The position numbers were made by a program, and so were the translations under genes. A stretch of DNA of 64,000 bases. It comes from VRUE01 sp963788975 (GTDB lineage: Bacteria > Actinomycetota > Thermoleophilia > Solirubrobacterales > 70-9). Below, piece after piece: positions 43,147 through 50,877 of the stretch. The notes under the pieces are model-generated. The model saw nothing but the letters and a program-made list of their open reading frames with translations, was not told where the DNA came from and ran no database searches. The stretch spans positions 124,001-188,000 of the forward strand of contig CAWBIJ010000003.1 of assembly GCA_963788975.1 (NCBI GenBank). Direction: 5' to 3'. Every line of letters starts with the position of its first letter. Positions within the stretch are counted from its first letter, which is position 1.

Positions 43147-44273
43147 GGCTGGACGGACTCCAGCGTCGGGCCGAGCTTGGCTGCGTCGATGCGAATCTCG
43201 GAGGTTCCCGGAACCTGCTCGCCACTGCGGTGGAGGCCGACCTCGATCTGCGCGTAGCCGCTGCCGGGAACGATGATGCTGACCGCGTCGCGAGCGTCGA
43301 CCAGCTCACCGTCGAGATACACCGAGTAGAAGCCGGCGTCCTGGCTGGATCCCCTGAAGTGGACGATCACGTCATGCCACGTCCACCACGTGACCGGCGC
43401 CAGGAAGCGGTCTCCCCCGACTGCCTCGCCACTCGACCAGAGCCCGCGCTCGATGCCTTGCCCACCGACCACCGAATCCCATAGCTGCAGGCCGAAGGCC
43501 GGGCTCTCGCTCGCGTCGCTCTTGAGTCGCAGGATCGCGTTGTCGACGCCGGTCTCGCCGTAGGCCATCGTCTGGATGTAGAAGGAGAAGGCGAAGGCGT
43601 ATTCGTCGCCCTCGTGGATCTGGATCACACCTTCCTCGCTTGGCCCCCCGTCACCGCCCAGGACCAGCTGCGAGCGAGACCGCGTGCCGGTCAGCCGAAC
43701 CAAGCTGGACTTTTCGCCGTCGCGCACGATCCCGCCCACCAGCCTCGGCGTCACCTCGCTGGTCGCAGTGCTCCATCCGCTCATGCCGTTCTCGAAGTCG
43801 GCAACCAGATGCGGGCCCAGAGGCGCCGCCGGAGGTGCGGGCGTGGGCGGCACTGGCTCAGACAGCGGCGCGACCGGCGCGGTGGGCGGAGCCTGAGACT
43901 CAGGCGAGGGCGGCGCTGGGTGCGAGACGGGCCCGGCGACACTCACTGGACGGCCCCGTGAGATGGCTACGCCTGACACGAGCGTCGGCTCCTTGATTAC
44001 CACCGGCTCGACCTCGGGAACCGATTTCCCGGCCGCACGAGGGGTCGAGCGAGCGCTCACGACAGCGGGCGAGACAGCCGATCGCCCAGGCGCCAAAGCG
44101 ATCGCATCGTCCAGTCCTGCCTCTACCCCCGGCAAGGCCTGCAGCTGAGGGCCGACCGAGTCGGACTCCCACGGCCGCAGCGTGTCCAGCACCGCTGCGA
44201 CGAGCAGCAGCGCCAAGGCAAGCAGCGAAAACACCGCGAGCCCCGATCTCTCCTCCCATATCGGTGAACGCAA
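43143..44273 (-). CDS. Membrane-anchored polysaccharide-lyase-like protein
   Basis: The product has 376 residues. An N-terminal transmembrane segment (LAVFSLLALALLLVAAVL) and a Pro/Ser-rich linker (about 80-155) lead to a C-terminal concanavalin-like domain (about 160-370): DFENGMSGWS, HEGDEYAFAFSFYIQT, LRLKSDASESPAFGLQLWD, VTWWTWHDVIVHFRGSS, FYSVYLDGELVDAR and YAQIEVGLHRSGE. This fold is that of polysaccharide lyase/heparinase-I-like proteins; the catalytic residues cannot be placed with confidence. TTG at 44273 is used. The stop overlaps the cofE stop in a convergent arrangement. Confidence 0.65.
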   Translation of the reverse strand: MRSPIWEERSGLAVFSLLALALLLVAAVLDTLRPWESDSVGPQLQALPGVEAGLDDAIALAPGRSAVSPAVVSARSTPRAAGKSVPEVEPVVIKEPTLVSGVAISRGRPVSVAGPVSHPAPPSPESQAPPTAPVAPLSEPVPPTPAPPAAPLGPHLVADFENGMSGWSTATSEVTPRLVGGIVRDGEKSSLVRLTGTRSRSQLVLGGDGGPSEEGVIQIHEGDEYAFAFSFYIQTMAYGETGVDNAILRLKSDASESPAFGLQLWDSVVGGQGIERGLWSSGEAVGGDRFLAPVTWWTWHDVIVHFRGSSQDAGFYSVYLDGELVDARDAVSIIVPGSGYAQIEVGLHRSGEQVPGTSEIRIDAAKLGPTLESVQP

Positions 44274-44311
44274 AGTTATGCGCGCACCATAGCGCTAGAA
44301 CAATCGTCCAG

Positions 44312-46549
44312 CTAGTAGGTCTCGACGATTTCGTACAAGGTGGTGCGCTGAGCCGGGACGCGCCCACCGGCGCGGGCAGCCGCGATCAGCTGCTCCGGCT
44401 CTAGTCGCACGCCGTGCTGAGAGCCCGCCATCCGCGAGATGTTCTCCTCCATCAACGTGCCGCCGAGGTCGTTGACCCCCCAGCGCAACGCCTCGGTGGC
44501 GGCGTCGAGGCCCATCTTCACCCAACTCGCCTGCAGGTTGGGGATCGTCTTGCCCAGCGCCAAGCGGAAGGCGGCGGTGTGCTTGAGGTTCTCGTCTGCC
44601 GAGATCTCCTCGATTCCGTGGGTGCGGCCGAGCATCGTGTTGAAGGGGATAAAGCTGAGCGGGACGAACTCGGTGATCCCGCCGGTCCGCTCCTGCAGGG
44701 CGCGGACGACGCGCATATGCCGAGCCAGCTCGCGCGGCTCCTCGATGTGGCCGAACATCACCGTCGAGGTCGAACGCAGGCCGGCCCGATGCGAGGCCTC
44801 GATGATCTCGACCCAGCGATCGACCGGCAGCTTGTTCGGCGAGATGCGCTGGCGGACGCCGTCGTCGAGCACCTCAGCGGCGGTGCCGGGGGTCGAGCCG
44901 AGTCCGCACTCGATCAGGTACTCGAACACCTCCTCCGGCCCCTTGCCCGAGCGCTCGCACATGTAGTGGACCTCCATCGGCGAGTAGGCGTGCAGATGCA
45001 GCTGTGGGGCCACATCCTTGGCCAGCCGCAGCCACTTGCCGTACTCCTCCAGGGTCAGGTCGGGGTGGATGCCGCCCTGCATACAGATCTCGGTGGCGCC
45101 GAACTCGACCGCTTCCCGAATCCGTTCGGCGAAGTCCTCCTCGCTGACCTCGTAGGCGTCGGGCGAGCGTCGCCCCTGACCGAAGCCGCAGAAGGCGCAG
45201 CCGACCACGCAGATGTTGGTGAAGTTGATGTTGCGGTTGACGACGAAGGTGACCCGGTCGCCGGCCAGCTCCTGGCGAAGCTCATCAGCAGCAACCCGCA
45301 TCTCCTCGATGACCTCAGGTCGTGCCTCGGCAAAAAGCGCTGTCAACTCGTCCTCGCTCAGCTCCTCCCCCTCGCGACCCTTGGCGATCGCTTCGGGTGC
45401 GAGCGCACCGTTGATCGACTCTTCCGAGCGCCGCCCCGACCCGCGCCGCGGAATGAAGCTCCAGTACTTCAGCTTCACCACATCGAGGACCCCCTGCTCC
45501 ATCCACTCGGGGTCCATGTATTGCGGGTAGACGCACAGTCGCTCTGTGAGCGCGAATCCCCGCGGCGCCAGCCCCTTCCTGACCTCATGGGGGCTTGGGA
45601 AAGCGTGCTCAGGAGAGATGTGGTCTCCGTTGGCAGATAGACCTCCCAGGTCGGTAGCCCCAGCTTCTACGAGCTCCGCCCACCAGTCGGACAGATTCGG
45701 CGGCACCTGGATGCCGACGTCCGGCATCAGCCGTTTGCACTCGGAGATCAGCCGCTTGATGTCCTCGATGCTGATGGGACTCGCCCAGGCTGGAAGGGGC
45801 AATGGGGACCCCTCCGAACGAGCCTCCCCAGCTGTTGCTCGGGCGGAGGGGTCCCCATTGCCCCCCCACCTTTGGCGTGCCGCATCATCAGCGATCTCAG
45901 CCACCTCTTGGCCGTAGTAGCGAGGGTGCGGGACGAAGTTCTGCAGGATGACCTCTTGCAGGTGGCCGTAGCGCTCGTGGAGACGCGCCAGCGCTTCGAG
46001 CGATTCGACCCGCTCCTGCTCCGTCTCGCCGATGCCGATCAGGATCCCGCTGGTGAAGGGGATTTTCAGCTCGCCCGCCGCCTCGATCGTGGCCAGCCTT
46101 TTGGTTGGGTGCTTGGTCGGGGAGCCCGCGTGGACGGTGTCCATCAGGTGCTCGGCGGTGGACTCCAGCATCAGGCCCTGGGAGGCGGTCACCTCGCGCA
46201 GGCGGGAGAGGTCGTCGCGGTCGAGGATGCCGATGTTGGTGTGGGGCAGGATGCCTCGCTCCAGCGCCCGCTCGCAGGCCCAGACGACGTAGGAGGTGAA
46301 GTCGTCGTGGCCCCACTCGGCCAGCCGGGCCGCGACCTCGGCATTCACCTCCGGCCGCTCGCCGGTGAGGACGAGCAGCTCCTTAGCGTTGCGCCGCTCG
46401 GCCTCGTCGAGGCGACGTTCGACTGCCTCAGGCGAGTGAATGTGGGCGCGATGCGTGGCGAACGCGCAGTACTTGCAGTGGCACTGGCAGGTGCGCGAGA
46501 GGGAGAGCGTGTAGTTCCGCGAGAAGGTGATCCGGCGCACGACAGTCAC
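44312..46549 (-). CDS. fbiC: FbiC: bifunctional Fo synthase (CofG-CofH fusion)
   Basis: The product has 745 residues with two radical-SAM halves. The first (about 1-370, CofG) has C21-x3-C25-x2-C28 in RTCQCHCKYC plus LTGERPEV and HTNIGILDRDDL. The second (about 400-745, CofH) has C447-x3-C451-x2-C454 in CVVGCAFC plus MQGGIHPDL and HAYSPMEVHY. Together they condense 5-amino-6-ribitylaminouracil with tyrosine to make Fo, the deazaflavin of F420. A 69-bp palindrome encodes residues about 229-252, between the CofG substrate loop (HPRYYGQEVAEIAD) and PAWASPISI, an insert absent from homologues I recall. The GTG at 46549 is used; a GTG three codons later lies 7 nt after TAGAGT. Confidence 0.93.
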   Translation of the reverse strand: MTVVRRITFSRNYTLSLSRTCQCHCKYCAFATHRAHIHSPEAVERRLDEAERRNAKELLVLTGERPEVNAEVAARLAEWGHDDFTSYVVWACERALERGILPHTNIGILDRDDLSRLREVTASQGLMLESTAEHLMDTVHAGSPTKHPTKRLATIEAAGELKIPFTSGILIGIGETEQERVESLEALARLHERYGHLQEVILQNFVPHPRYYGQEVAEIADDAARQRWGGNGDPSARATAGEARSEGSPLPLPAWASPISIEDIKRLISECKRLMPDVGIQVPPNLSDWWAELVEAGATDLGGLSANGDHISPEHAFPSPHEVRKGLAPRGFALTERLCVYPQYMDPEWMEQGVLDVVKLKYWSFIPRRGSGRRSEESINGALAPEAIAKGREGEELSEDELTALFAEARPEVIEEMRVAADELRQELAGDRVTFVVNRNINFTNICVVGCAFCGFGQGRRSPDAYEVSEEDFAERIREAVEFGATEICMQGGIHPDLTLEEYGKWLRLAKDVAPQLHLHAYSPMEVHYMCERSGKGPEEVFEYLIECGLGSTPGTAAEVLDDGVRQRISPNKLPVDRWVEIIEASHRAGLRSTSTVMFGHIEEPRELARHMRVVRALQERTGGITEFVPLSFIPFNTMLGRTHGIEEISADENLKHTAAFRLALGKTIPNLQASWVKMGLDAATEALRWGVNDLGGTLMEENISRMAGSQHGVRLEPEQLIAAARAGGRVPAQRTTLYEIVETY
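45796..45864. repeat. 69-bp palindrome inserted in frame in fbiC
   Basis: Perfect 21-base arms (45796-45816 and 45844-45864) surround a 27-base centre that contains an inner stem CGAGC/GCTCG. The element keeps the reading frame in fbiC. Confidence 0.8.
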
Positions 46550-46571
46550 TCTAGTGCGGGGCTAGAAACAG

Positions 46572-46606
46572 GCGAGCCGCCGGGGCGTGCAGTCCCGGCG
46601 GCTCGC
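46572..46606 (-). terminator. Terminator after the aquaporin gene
   Basis: A perfect 13-bp stem (GCGAGCCGCCGGG / CCCGGCGGCTCGC) with a 9-base loop, followed on the minus strand by CTGTTTCT. It lies just after the aquaporin stop and may also end fbiC antisense transcription. Confidence 0.75.
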
Positions 46607-46620
46607 GAAGCTGCGGAAGC

Positions 46621-47397
46621 TCAGGAAGCGGCGCCGGGGCTTCTGCCGGTACCAGCGGTCGGCGAGGCCGTGGGCTTGACCCGCTCTGGCGGCTCCGTCG
46701 GCGCCGGTCCACCCGGCTCGAGCACGAACTTGAAGACGCCGACGGCAGCAAGGGCGCCGACGATCGGGCCGACGATGTAGGGCCAGACCCCGCCCCACTC
46801 GTTGCCGACCAGCGCCGGGCCGAACCAGCGCGCCGGGTTGAAGGAGCCGCCGTCGAGCGGCCCGCCGACCATGACGATGAAGCCCAGCGTGATGCCGATA
46901 GCGAGCGGCGCCCAGTCCTTGACGCTCTTTTTCGAGAAGACCGCGGCGAGAATCACCAGGACGAGACAGAAGGTGCCGATCGCCTCGATGATCATCCCCT
47001 GAAAGTCGCCGCCGAGCAGGCCGCTGACCTGCGCCGCGCCGTAGTTGGTGGCGCGCCCCTCGTCGAGCAGCAGGCCCTTGCAGAGCAGTGCGCCGAGCAC
47101 GCCGCCGGAGAGCTGGGCGAGCATGTAGATCAGTGCGTCCATTGACGAGATCCGCCTGATCGCGAGCACCGCGAGCGTCACTGCGGGGTTGAAGTGGCCG
47201 CCGCTGGCGATGCCGAACATCACGATCAACCCGAACAGCAGGAAAGCGTGAACGAGGCCAATGACGGCGAAGTCCGATCCGAACTGTGCCTGTTCGCCGG
47301 TCGAGACGAACAGCACGACGACGCTGGTGATGAAGAACACCAGCAGGAAGGTGCCGATCAGCTCGGCAAGGTAAGCCGGAAGTCCTCTTTGCTGCAC
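46621..47397 (-). CDS. Aquaporin / MIP-family channel
   Basis: The product has 258 residues and six transmembrane segments. Both pore motifs are present: SGGHFNPAVTL (first NPA) and GGSFNPARWFGP (second NPA). The arginine of the selectivity filter follows the second NPA. Pore size cannot be judged, so water or glycerol are both possible. The C-terminus (about 225-258) is a Pro/Thr-rich cytoplasmic tail. The GTG start has a strong AGGAGG ribosome binding site, unlike many neighbours. It is divergent from the substrate-binding lipoprotein. Confidence 0.9.
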   Translation of the reverse strand: MQQRGLPAYLAELIGTFLLVFFITSVVVLFVSTGEQAQFGSDFAVIGLVHAFLLFGLIVMFGIASGGHFNPAVTLAVLAIRRISSMDALIYMLAQLSGGVLGALLCKGLLLDEGRATNYGAAQVSGLLGGDFQGMIIEAIGTFCLVLVILAAVFSKKSVKDWAPLAIGITLGFIVMVGGPLDGGSFNPARWFGPALVGNEWGGVWPYIVGPIVGALAAVGVFKFVLEPGGPAPTEPPERVKPTASPTAGTGRSPGAAS

Positions 47398-47477
47398 GCT
47401 TTCCTCCTAGTTCCCAGGTTGCGGTTTCGCGCGCGGCAGTCTACTCACATCGACCGAGCCAATAAGGTCTCCCCCGC

Positions 47478-48434
47478 ATGAAATGGGGTACCGCGCTGCT
47501 GGCGGTCGCCCTGCTGCTGGCCGGCGCAAGCGGCTGCGGCGGGAGCGACGCAGAACCGGGCGCGCCTAGCGGCGCGACGCTGGTGCTCGATTTCACCCCC
47601 AACGCGGTTCACTCGGGGATCTACGCAGCGCGGGAGCGGGGCTTCTACGCCGACGCGAGGATTGACCTGAACGTACGCCAGCCGGGCGAATCGACCGACG
47701 CGCCGAAGCTACTCGAGGCGGGGCGAGCCGAGCTCGCGATCCTCGACATCCACGACCTCGGGATCGCCCGCGAGCGCGGCCTGGACCTGGTCGGCGTGAT
47801 GCCCTTGGTGCAACGCCCGCTGGCTGCGGTGCTCGCTCGCGGCGATGGCCCGGTGCGCCGCCCGCGTGACCTCGAGGGCGGCACTGTCGGCGTGACCGGA
47901 CTGCCCTCCGACGAAGCCGTGGTCGACTCCGAGGTGAGCGCCGACGGCGGCGACCCGGGCCGCGTGCGCCGGGTCACGATCGGATTCAGCGCAGTCGCCT
48001 CTCTCGCAGCCGGCCGAGTGGACGCCGCCACGGGATTCTGGAACGCGGAGGGGGTGGCGCTGCGACGCCAGGGCATCCCGACCCGGGTCTTCAGGGTCGA
48101 CCGCTACGGCGCCCCGCCCTACCCCGAGCTGGTACTAGCCACCTCGCGCCATACCCTGGAGCGCGACCCCGAGCTGATTGAGTCAATAGTCAATGCGACC
48201 GCACGTGGCTACACCTTCGCGGTCCAAGAGCCTCAGCAGGCTCTCGACGGCCTGCTAGCCGCGGCTCCGACCCTCGATCGAGCCGAACAGGCGGCTCAGC
48301 TCCGTGTCCTCAGGCCTCTCTTGCACCCCGCACCTTTCAACTCCGCGGTGCTGCGCAAGTGGGCAGCGTGGGACCTCCAGCACGGGATCCTCGAGCGTCC
48401 GCTCGATATCGAAGCGGCCTTCCAACTGGGCTGA
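47478..48434 (+). CDS. NMT1/THI5-type ABC transporter substrate-binding lipoprotein
   Basis: The product has 318 residues. Signal and lipobox (LLLAGASGCGG) lead to a periplasmic-binding fold: LVLDFTPNAVHSGIYAARERGFY, LLEAGRAELAILDIHDLGIARERGLDL, DLEGGTVGVTGLPSDEAVVDS, FWNAEGVALRRQGI, PPYPELVLATSRHTLERDPELI. This matches the thiamine-precursor (formyl-aminomethylpyrimidine) binding NMT1/THI5 family, but other small ligands are possible. Permease and ATPase genes are not in the window, so it may work with distant partners. ATG lies 9 nt after TAAGGT. Confidence 0.8.
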   Translation: MKWGTALLAVALLLAGASGCGGSDAEPGAPSGATLVLDFTPNAVHSGIYAARERGFYADARIDLNVRQPGESTDAPKLLEAGRAELAILDIHDLGIARERGLDLVGVMPLVQRPLAAVLARGDGPVRRPRDLEGGTVGVTGLPSDEAVVDSEVSADGGDPGRVRRVTIGFSAVASLAAGRVDAATGFWNAEGVALRRQGIPTRVFRVDRYGAPPYPELVLATSRHTLERDPELIESIVNATARGYTFAVQEPQQALDGLLAAAPTLDRAEQAAQLRVLRPLLHPAPFNSAVLRKWAAWDLQHGILERPLDIEAAFQLG

Positions 48435-48437
48435 TGG

Positions 48438-48504
48438 GAGGGACTGATGTCTCTCTGATGGAGACTTAGCCGAAGGGCCTCCAGCAGAGGGACATCAGTC
48501 CCTC
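48438..48504. terminator. Large hairpin between convergent genes
   Basis: Twenty-base arms (48438-48457 and 48485-48504, one mismatch) flank a 27-base loop with an inner stem GGAG/CTCC. It spans the stop of the minus-strand gene. The layout matches the fbiC palindrome (about 20-bp outer arms, 27-base centre, small inner stem). Confidence 0.65.
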
Positions 48505-48824
48505 TCCCCCACCAGCCGTTCGACCAGCTGCGGCAGTTCACGCGCCATCCGAGATCGCGGCACGACCAGATCGACCCCCGCCGCCTCAGCGGCCTCGCGG
48601 GTCTCGACCTGCACGTGCGAGTAGTAACCGAGCACCGGAACTCCGAGCCCCACCAACGCCTCCGGGCTCTCGGCATCCAGGTCAGCGACGACGAGCTCGA
48701 CACCATCGAGCGGGGGCCCCTGAATCGAGGGTGAGAGCGTCACCTCGTGGCCAGCGGCCCTCAGCGTCTCCTCAACCTTGCTGCCCAGCAGCAGGTCCGA
48801 AGCTACGGCGACGACGCGCGCCAC
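48495..48824 (-). CDS. Small Rossmann-like protein of unknown function
   Basis: The product has 109 residues. ARVVAVASDLLLGSKVEETLRAAGHEVTLSP opens a response-regulator/flavodoxin-like alpha/beta fold, followed by VELVVADLDAESPEALVGLG, VPVLGYYSHVQVETREAAEAAG and VDLVVPRSRM. It has no phosphoacceptor set or full cofactor motif. The GTG overlaps the upstream stop by one base (TAGTG), so it is co-translated with the preceding small gene. Confidence 0.6.
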   Translation of the reverse strand: MARVVAVASDLLLGSKVEETLRAAGHEVTLSPSIQGPPLDGVELVVADLDAESPEALVGLGVPVLGYYSHVQVETREAAEAAGVDLVVPRSRMARELPQLVERLVGERD

Positions 48825-49186
48825 TAAATCGAGCGGCGCTGGCGGAACTCTTCGCGGACGCTCTCCGGCCGGCCCCACATCTGCACGACCTCGGCGCGGC
48901 CCTCGCGCACCTCGCGCACCTGCATCTCGCCGGCGACGCCTTCACCGTCGAGCTTCGACAGCACGCCCTTCACCGTCTCCGCCGCCGCCGCATGCCCAAA
49001 GCTGTGGGCGACGAGCAGTCGCCAGTGCCAGTCCGCCTCCGAGTAAGGCTGGGCGTTGACCTGGCTCAGCGCGACCGCCGCGTCGACGTAGCGGCTCTCG
49101 TCTTCGATCCGCAGGTCGACCTCCAGGTCGGTCCAATCCGGCGGCAGCGAGTCGAGCACCTGCTGGAAGTCGTCGGTCAGAGCCAC
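48824..49186 (-). CDS. Conserved hypothetical protein
   Basis: The product has 120 residues with an acidic N-terminus and a ratio of charged residues typical of a soluble alpha/beta protein. WHWRLLVAHSFGHAAAAETVKGVLSKLDGEG is the most distinctive stretch. It sits upstream of, and overlapping with, the Rossmann-like gene, and downstream of the DtxR-family gene on the same strand with a 9-base gap. It may be part of the metal-homeostasis operon. No function is recognised. Confidence 0.55.
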   Translation of the reverse strand: MALTDDFQQVLDSLPPDWTDLEVDLRIEDESRYVDAAVALSQVNAQPYSEADWHWRLLVAHSFGHAAAAETVKGVLSKLDGEGVAGEMQVREVREGRAEVVQMWGRPESVREEFRQRRSI

Positions 49187-49195
49187 GAGGGCAGC

Positions 49196-49654
49196 CTAGC
49201 CGCTGGGCGGACGCAGGTCGGGACCCGGGATCGGGGTGCCATGGGGGTCGTGACTGGGTTCGCCGAGCTTGGCGGCGATCAGCAGCTCCAGCTCCTCGGA
49301 TATGTAGTGCTCGAGCACCTCGGCCTCGGCGTGGACGCGGTCGTCAGGCATACCCAGCGCCTCGGAGAGGTAGGCCTCGATCAAGCGGTGGTGGCGGATC
49401 ACCTCGAGCGCAACCTTCTCCCCCGCGGGGGTCAGGATGACGCCCTTGTAGGGAAGGTAGTCGGCAAGCCCCAGGTCGTCGAGCCGCTTCAGCATCGAGG
49501 TCGCTGTCGCAGGCGTCACCCCGAGCCGCTCAGCCAACTCGCCGTTCGTCACCGGCCCGTCCCGCTCCAACCCGACGGCATAGATCGCCTTCGCGTAGTC
49601 CTCGATCGCCTCCGTCCCTGCAGCCCCTCGAACGTTCTCGCTCCGCCCGCCCAT
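49196..49654 (-). CDS. DtxR/MntR-family metal-dependent regulator
   Basis: The product has 152 residues. The N-terminal winged helix (EDYAKAIYAVGLERDGPVTNGELAERLGVTPATATSMLKRLDDLGL) and the dimerisation domain (GVILTPAGEKVALEVIRHHRLIEAYLSEALGMPDDRVHAEAEVLEHYIS) carry the DtxR-family metal ligands around the H-x3-H/E-x2-E positions. There is no C-terminal SH3-like domain, as in MntR. It probably represses with Mn or Fe bound. It is co-translated with the upstream ZIP gene (TGATG), and a matching inverted repeat lies before the operon. Confidence 0.88.
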   Translation of the reverse strand: MGGRSENVRGAAGTEAIEDYAKAIYAVGLERDGPVTNGELAERLGVTPATATSMLKRLDDLGLADYLPYKGVILTPAGEKVALEVIRHHRLIEAYLSEALGMPDDRVHAEAEVLEHYISEELELLIAAKLGEPSHDPHGTPIPGPDLRPPSG

Positions 49655-50877
49655 CAGACGCTCACCAGCAGGCCGGTCAGGTAGAGGGCGAGGATGCCGA
49701 TGAGGATGCCGGCGACCGATACCGGGTGCAGGTAGCGACCCTCGTCGTCGCGCATTGCCGGTGCGATCTGCACCACCACCCTGGCGATCGCGCCGACCCC
49801 GATGCCGAAGAGCAGGGCCGCGAGGCTGGGATTGAAGGCCGCCGCGCCGATCCAGGCGCCGAGGACCGCCGGAGCGCCCGCGATCAGTCCCAGGACCGCG
49901 AGACGGCGAAGTCCAGGACGAGCGCTGGGGCCGTCCTCGCCCTCGCGCAGCGGCGCCACGATCGCCAGGCCCTCGGTGGTGTTGTGGATCGCGAAGCCGA
50001 CCACCAGGAAGGCCCCCAGGGCGAGCGCCCCCGTGGCGTAGGCCGAGCCGATCGCCAGGCCCTCGCCGAGGTTGTGCAGCCCGATCCCGATAGCGACCAG
50101 CAGCGCCAGGTAGAGACCGGCGGCGGCGGCGCCGGCCGCCTCGCGACGACGCGCCAGGTAGGCATCGACCCCGGCCAGCGCCAGGTAGGCGGCAATGCCA
50201 CCTGCGAAGACGAGCTCGCTGCCGCCGAAGGCGCCAGGCGCTTCGCCCGCGATCTCCAGCCCCTCGAGGCCCGCGTCGATCCCGAGGAAGGCGAGCAGCC
50301 CGACGGTGAAGGCGATCAATGCTCCGATCCAGCGCTCGCCGATGCGGCGCACGAAGGGGAGCCAGAGCATGCCGAGGCTGACCGGGATCACCCCCACGTA
50401 GATCCCCAGCAGCGCCATCAGGCCGTAGAAGCTCAGGTCCGCCTCGGGGGTTTCGGCGGCGACGTCAATCGCCGCGTCGATCGTCCCCCCGGTGGAGGTG
50501 AGGATGAAGATCTCGTAGGCCTCGCCTTCAATCCAGGGGTATTCGATCCGCAGCGTGGTCGAGCCGAGCCGGGCGATCTCACGCCCCTCGCTAGTCGCAA
50601 ACGGGGCAAAGGCGTCGTTGACTGCGACCTGGGCCACCTCGACCGGGTCGGGCCCGTCGTTGCGCAGGGTCAGCTCGATCTCGCCGGGACGCAGCACGGT
50701 GCGCTCGACCGAGACCTCCTCCACCGGAGGGCCGGTCCGCTCGCCAAGCCCCGGCCCGCCGAGCAGCGCGAAGGCGCCGATCGCGACCGCGATCAGGGCG
50801 AGCGGGATCAGGCCCAGGGCCCAGGCCGGCAGGCGGCTGCCGCGCCACTGCTCGGCTTGCGTTCCCGCCTCCATCAT
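49654..50877 (-). CDS. ZIP-family metal transporter with N-terminal extracytoplasmic domain
   Basis: The product has 407 residues. A signal-anchor (ALGLIPLALIAVAIGAFALL) and an Ig-like extracytoplasmic domain (about 45-140) precede eight transmembrane segments. The ZIP metal sites are present in two helices: GLHNLGEGLAIG and AIHNTTEGLAIVAP, each with the H-N-x-x-E-G pattern. It probably imports a divalent metal (Mn, Fe or Zn); direction and specificity are inferred from the family. It overlaps the multicopper oxidase stop and the DtxR gene start, so all three are translated together. Confidence 0.85.
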   Translation of the reverse strand: MMEAGTQAEQWRGSRLPAWALGLIPLALIAVAIGAFALLGGPGLGERTGPPVEEVSVERTVLRPGEIELTLRNDGPDPVEVAQVAVNDAFAPFATSEGREIARLGSTTLRIEYPWIEGEAYEIFILTSTGGTIDAAIDVAAETPEADLSFYGLMALLGIYVGVIPVSLGMLWLPFVRRIGERWIGALIAFTVGLLAFLGIDAGLEGLEIAGEAPGAFGGSELVFAGGIAAYLALAGVDAYLARRREAAGAAAAGLYLALLVAIGIGLHNLGEGLAIGSAYATGALALGAFLVVGFAIHNTTEGLAIVAPLREGEDGPSARPGLRRLAVLGLIAGAPAVLGAWIGAAAFNPSLAALLFGIGVGAIARVVVQIAPAMRDDEGRYLHPVSVAGILIGILALYLTGLLVSV

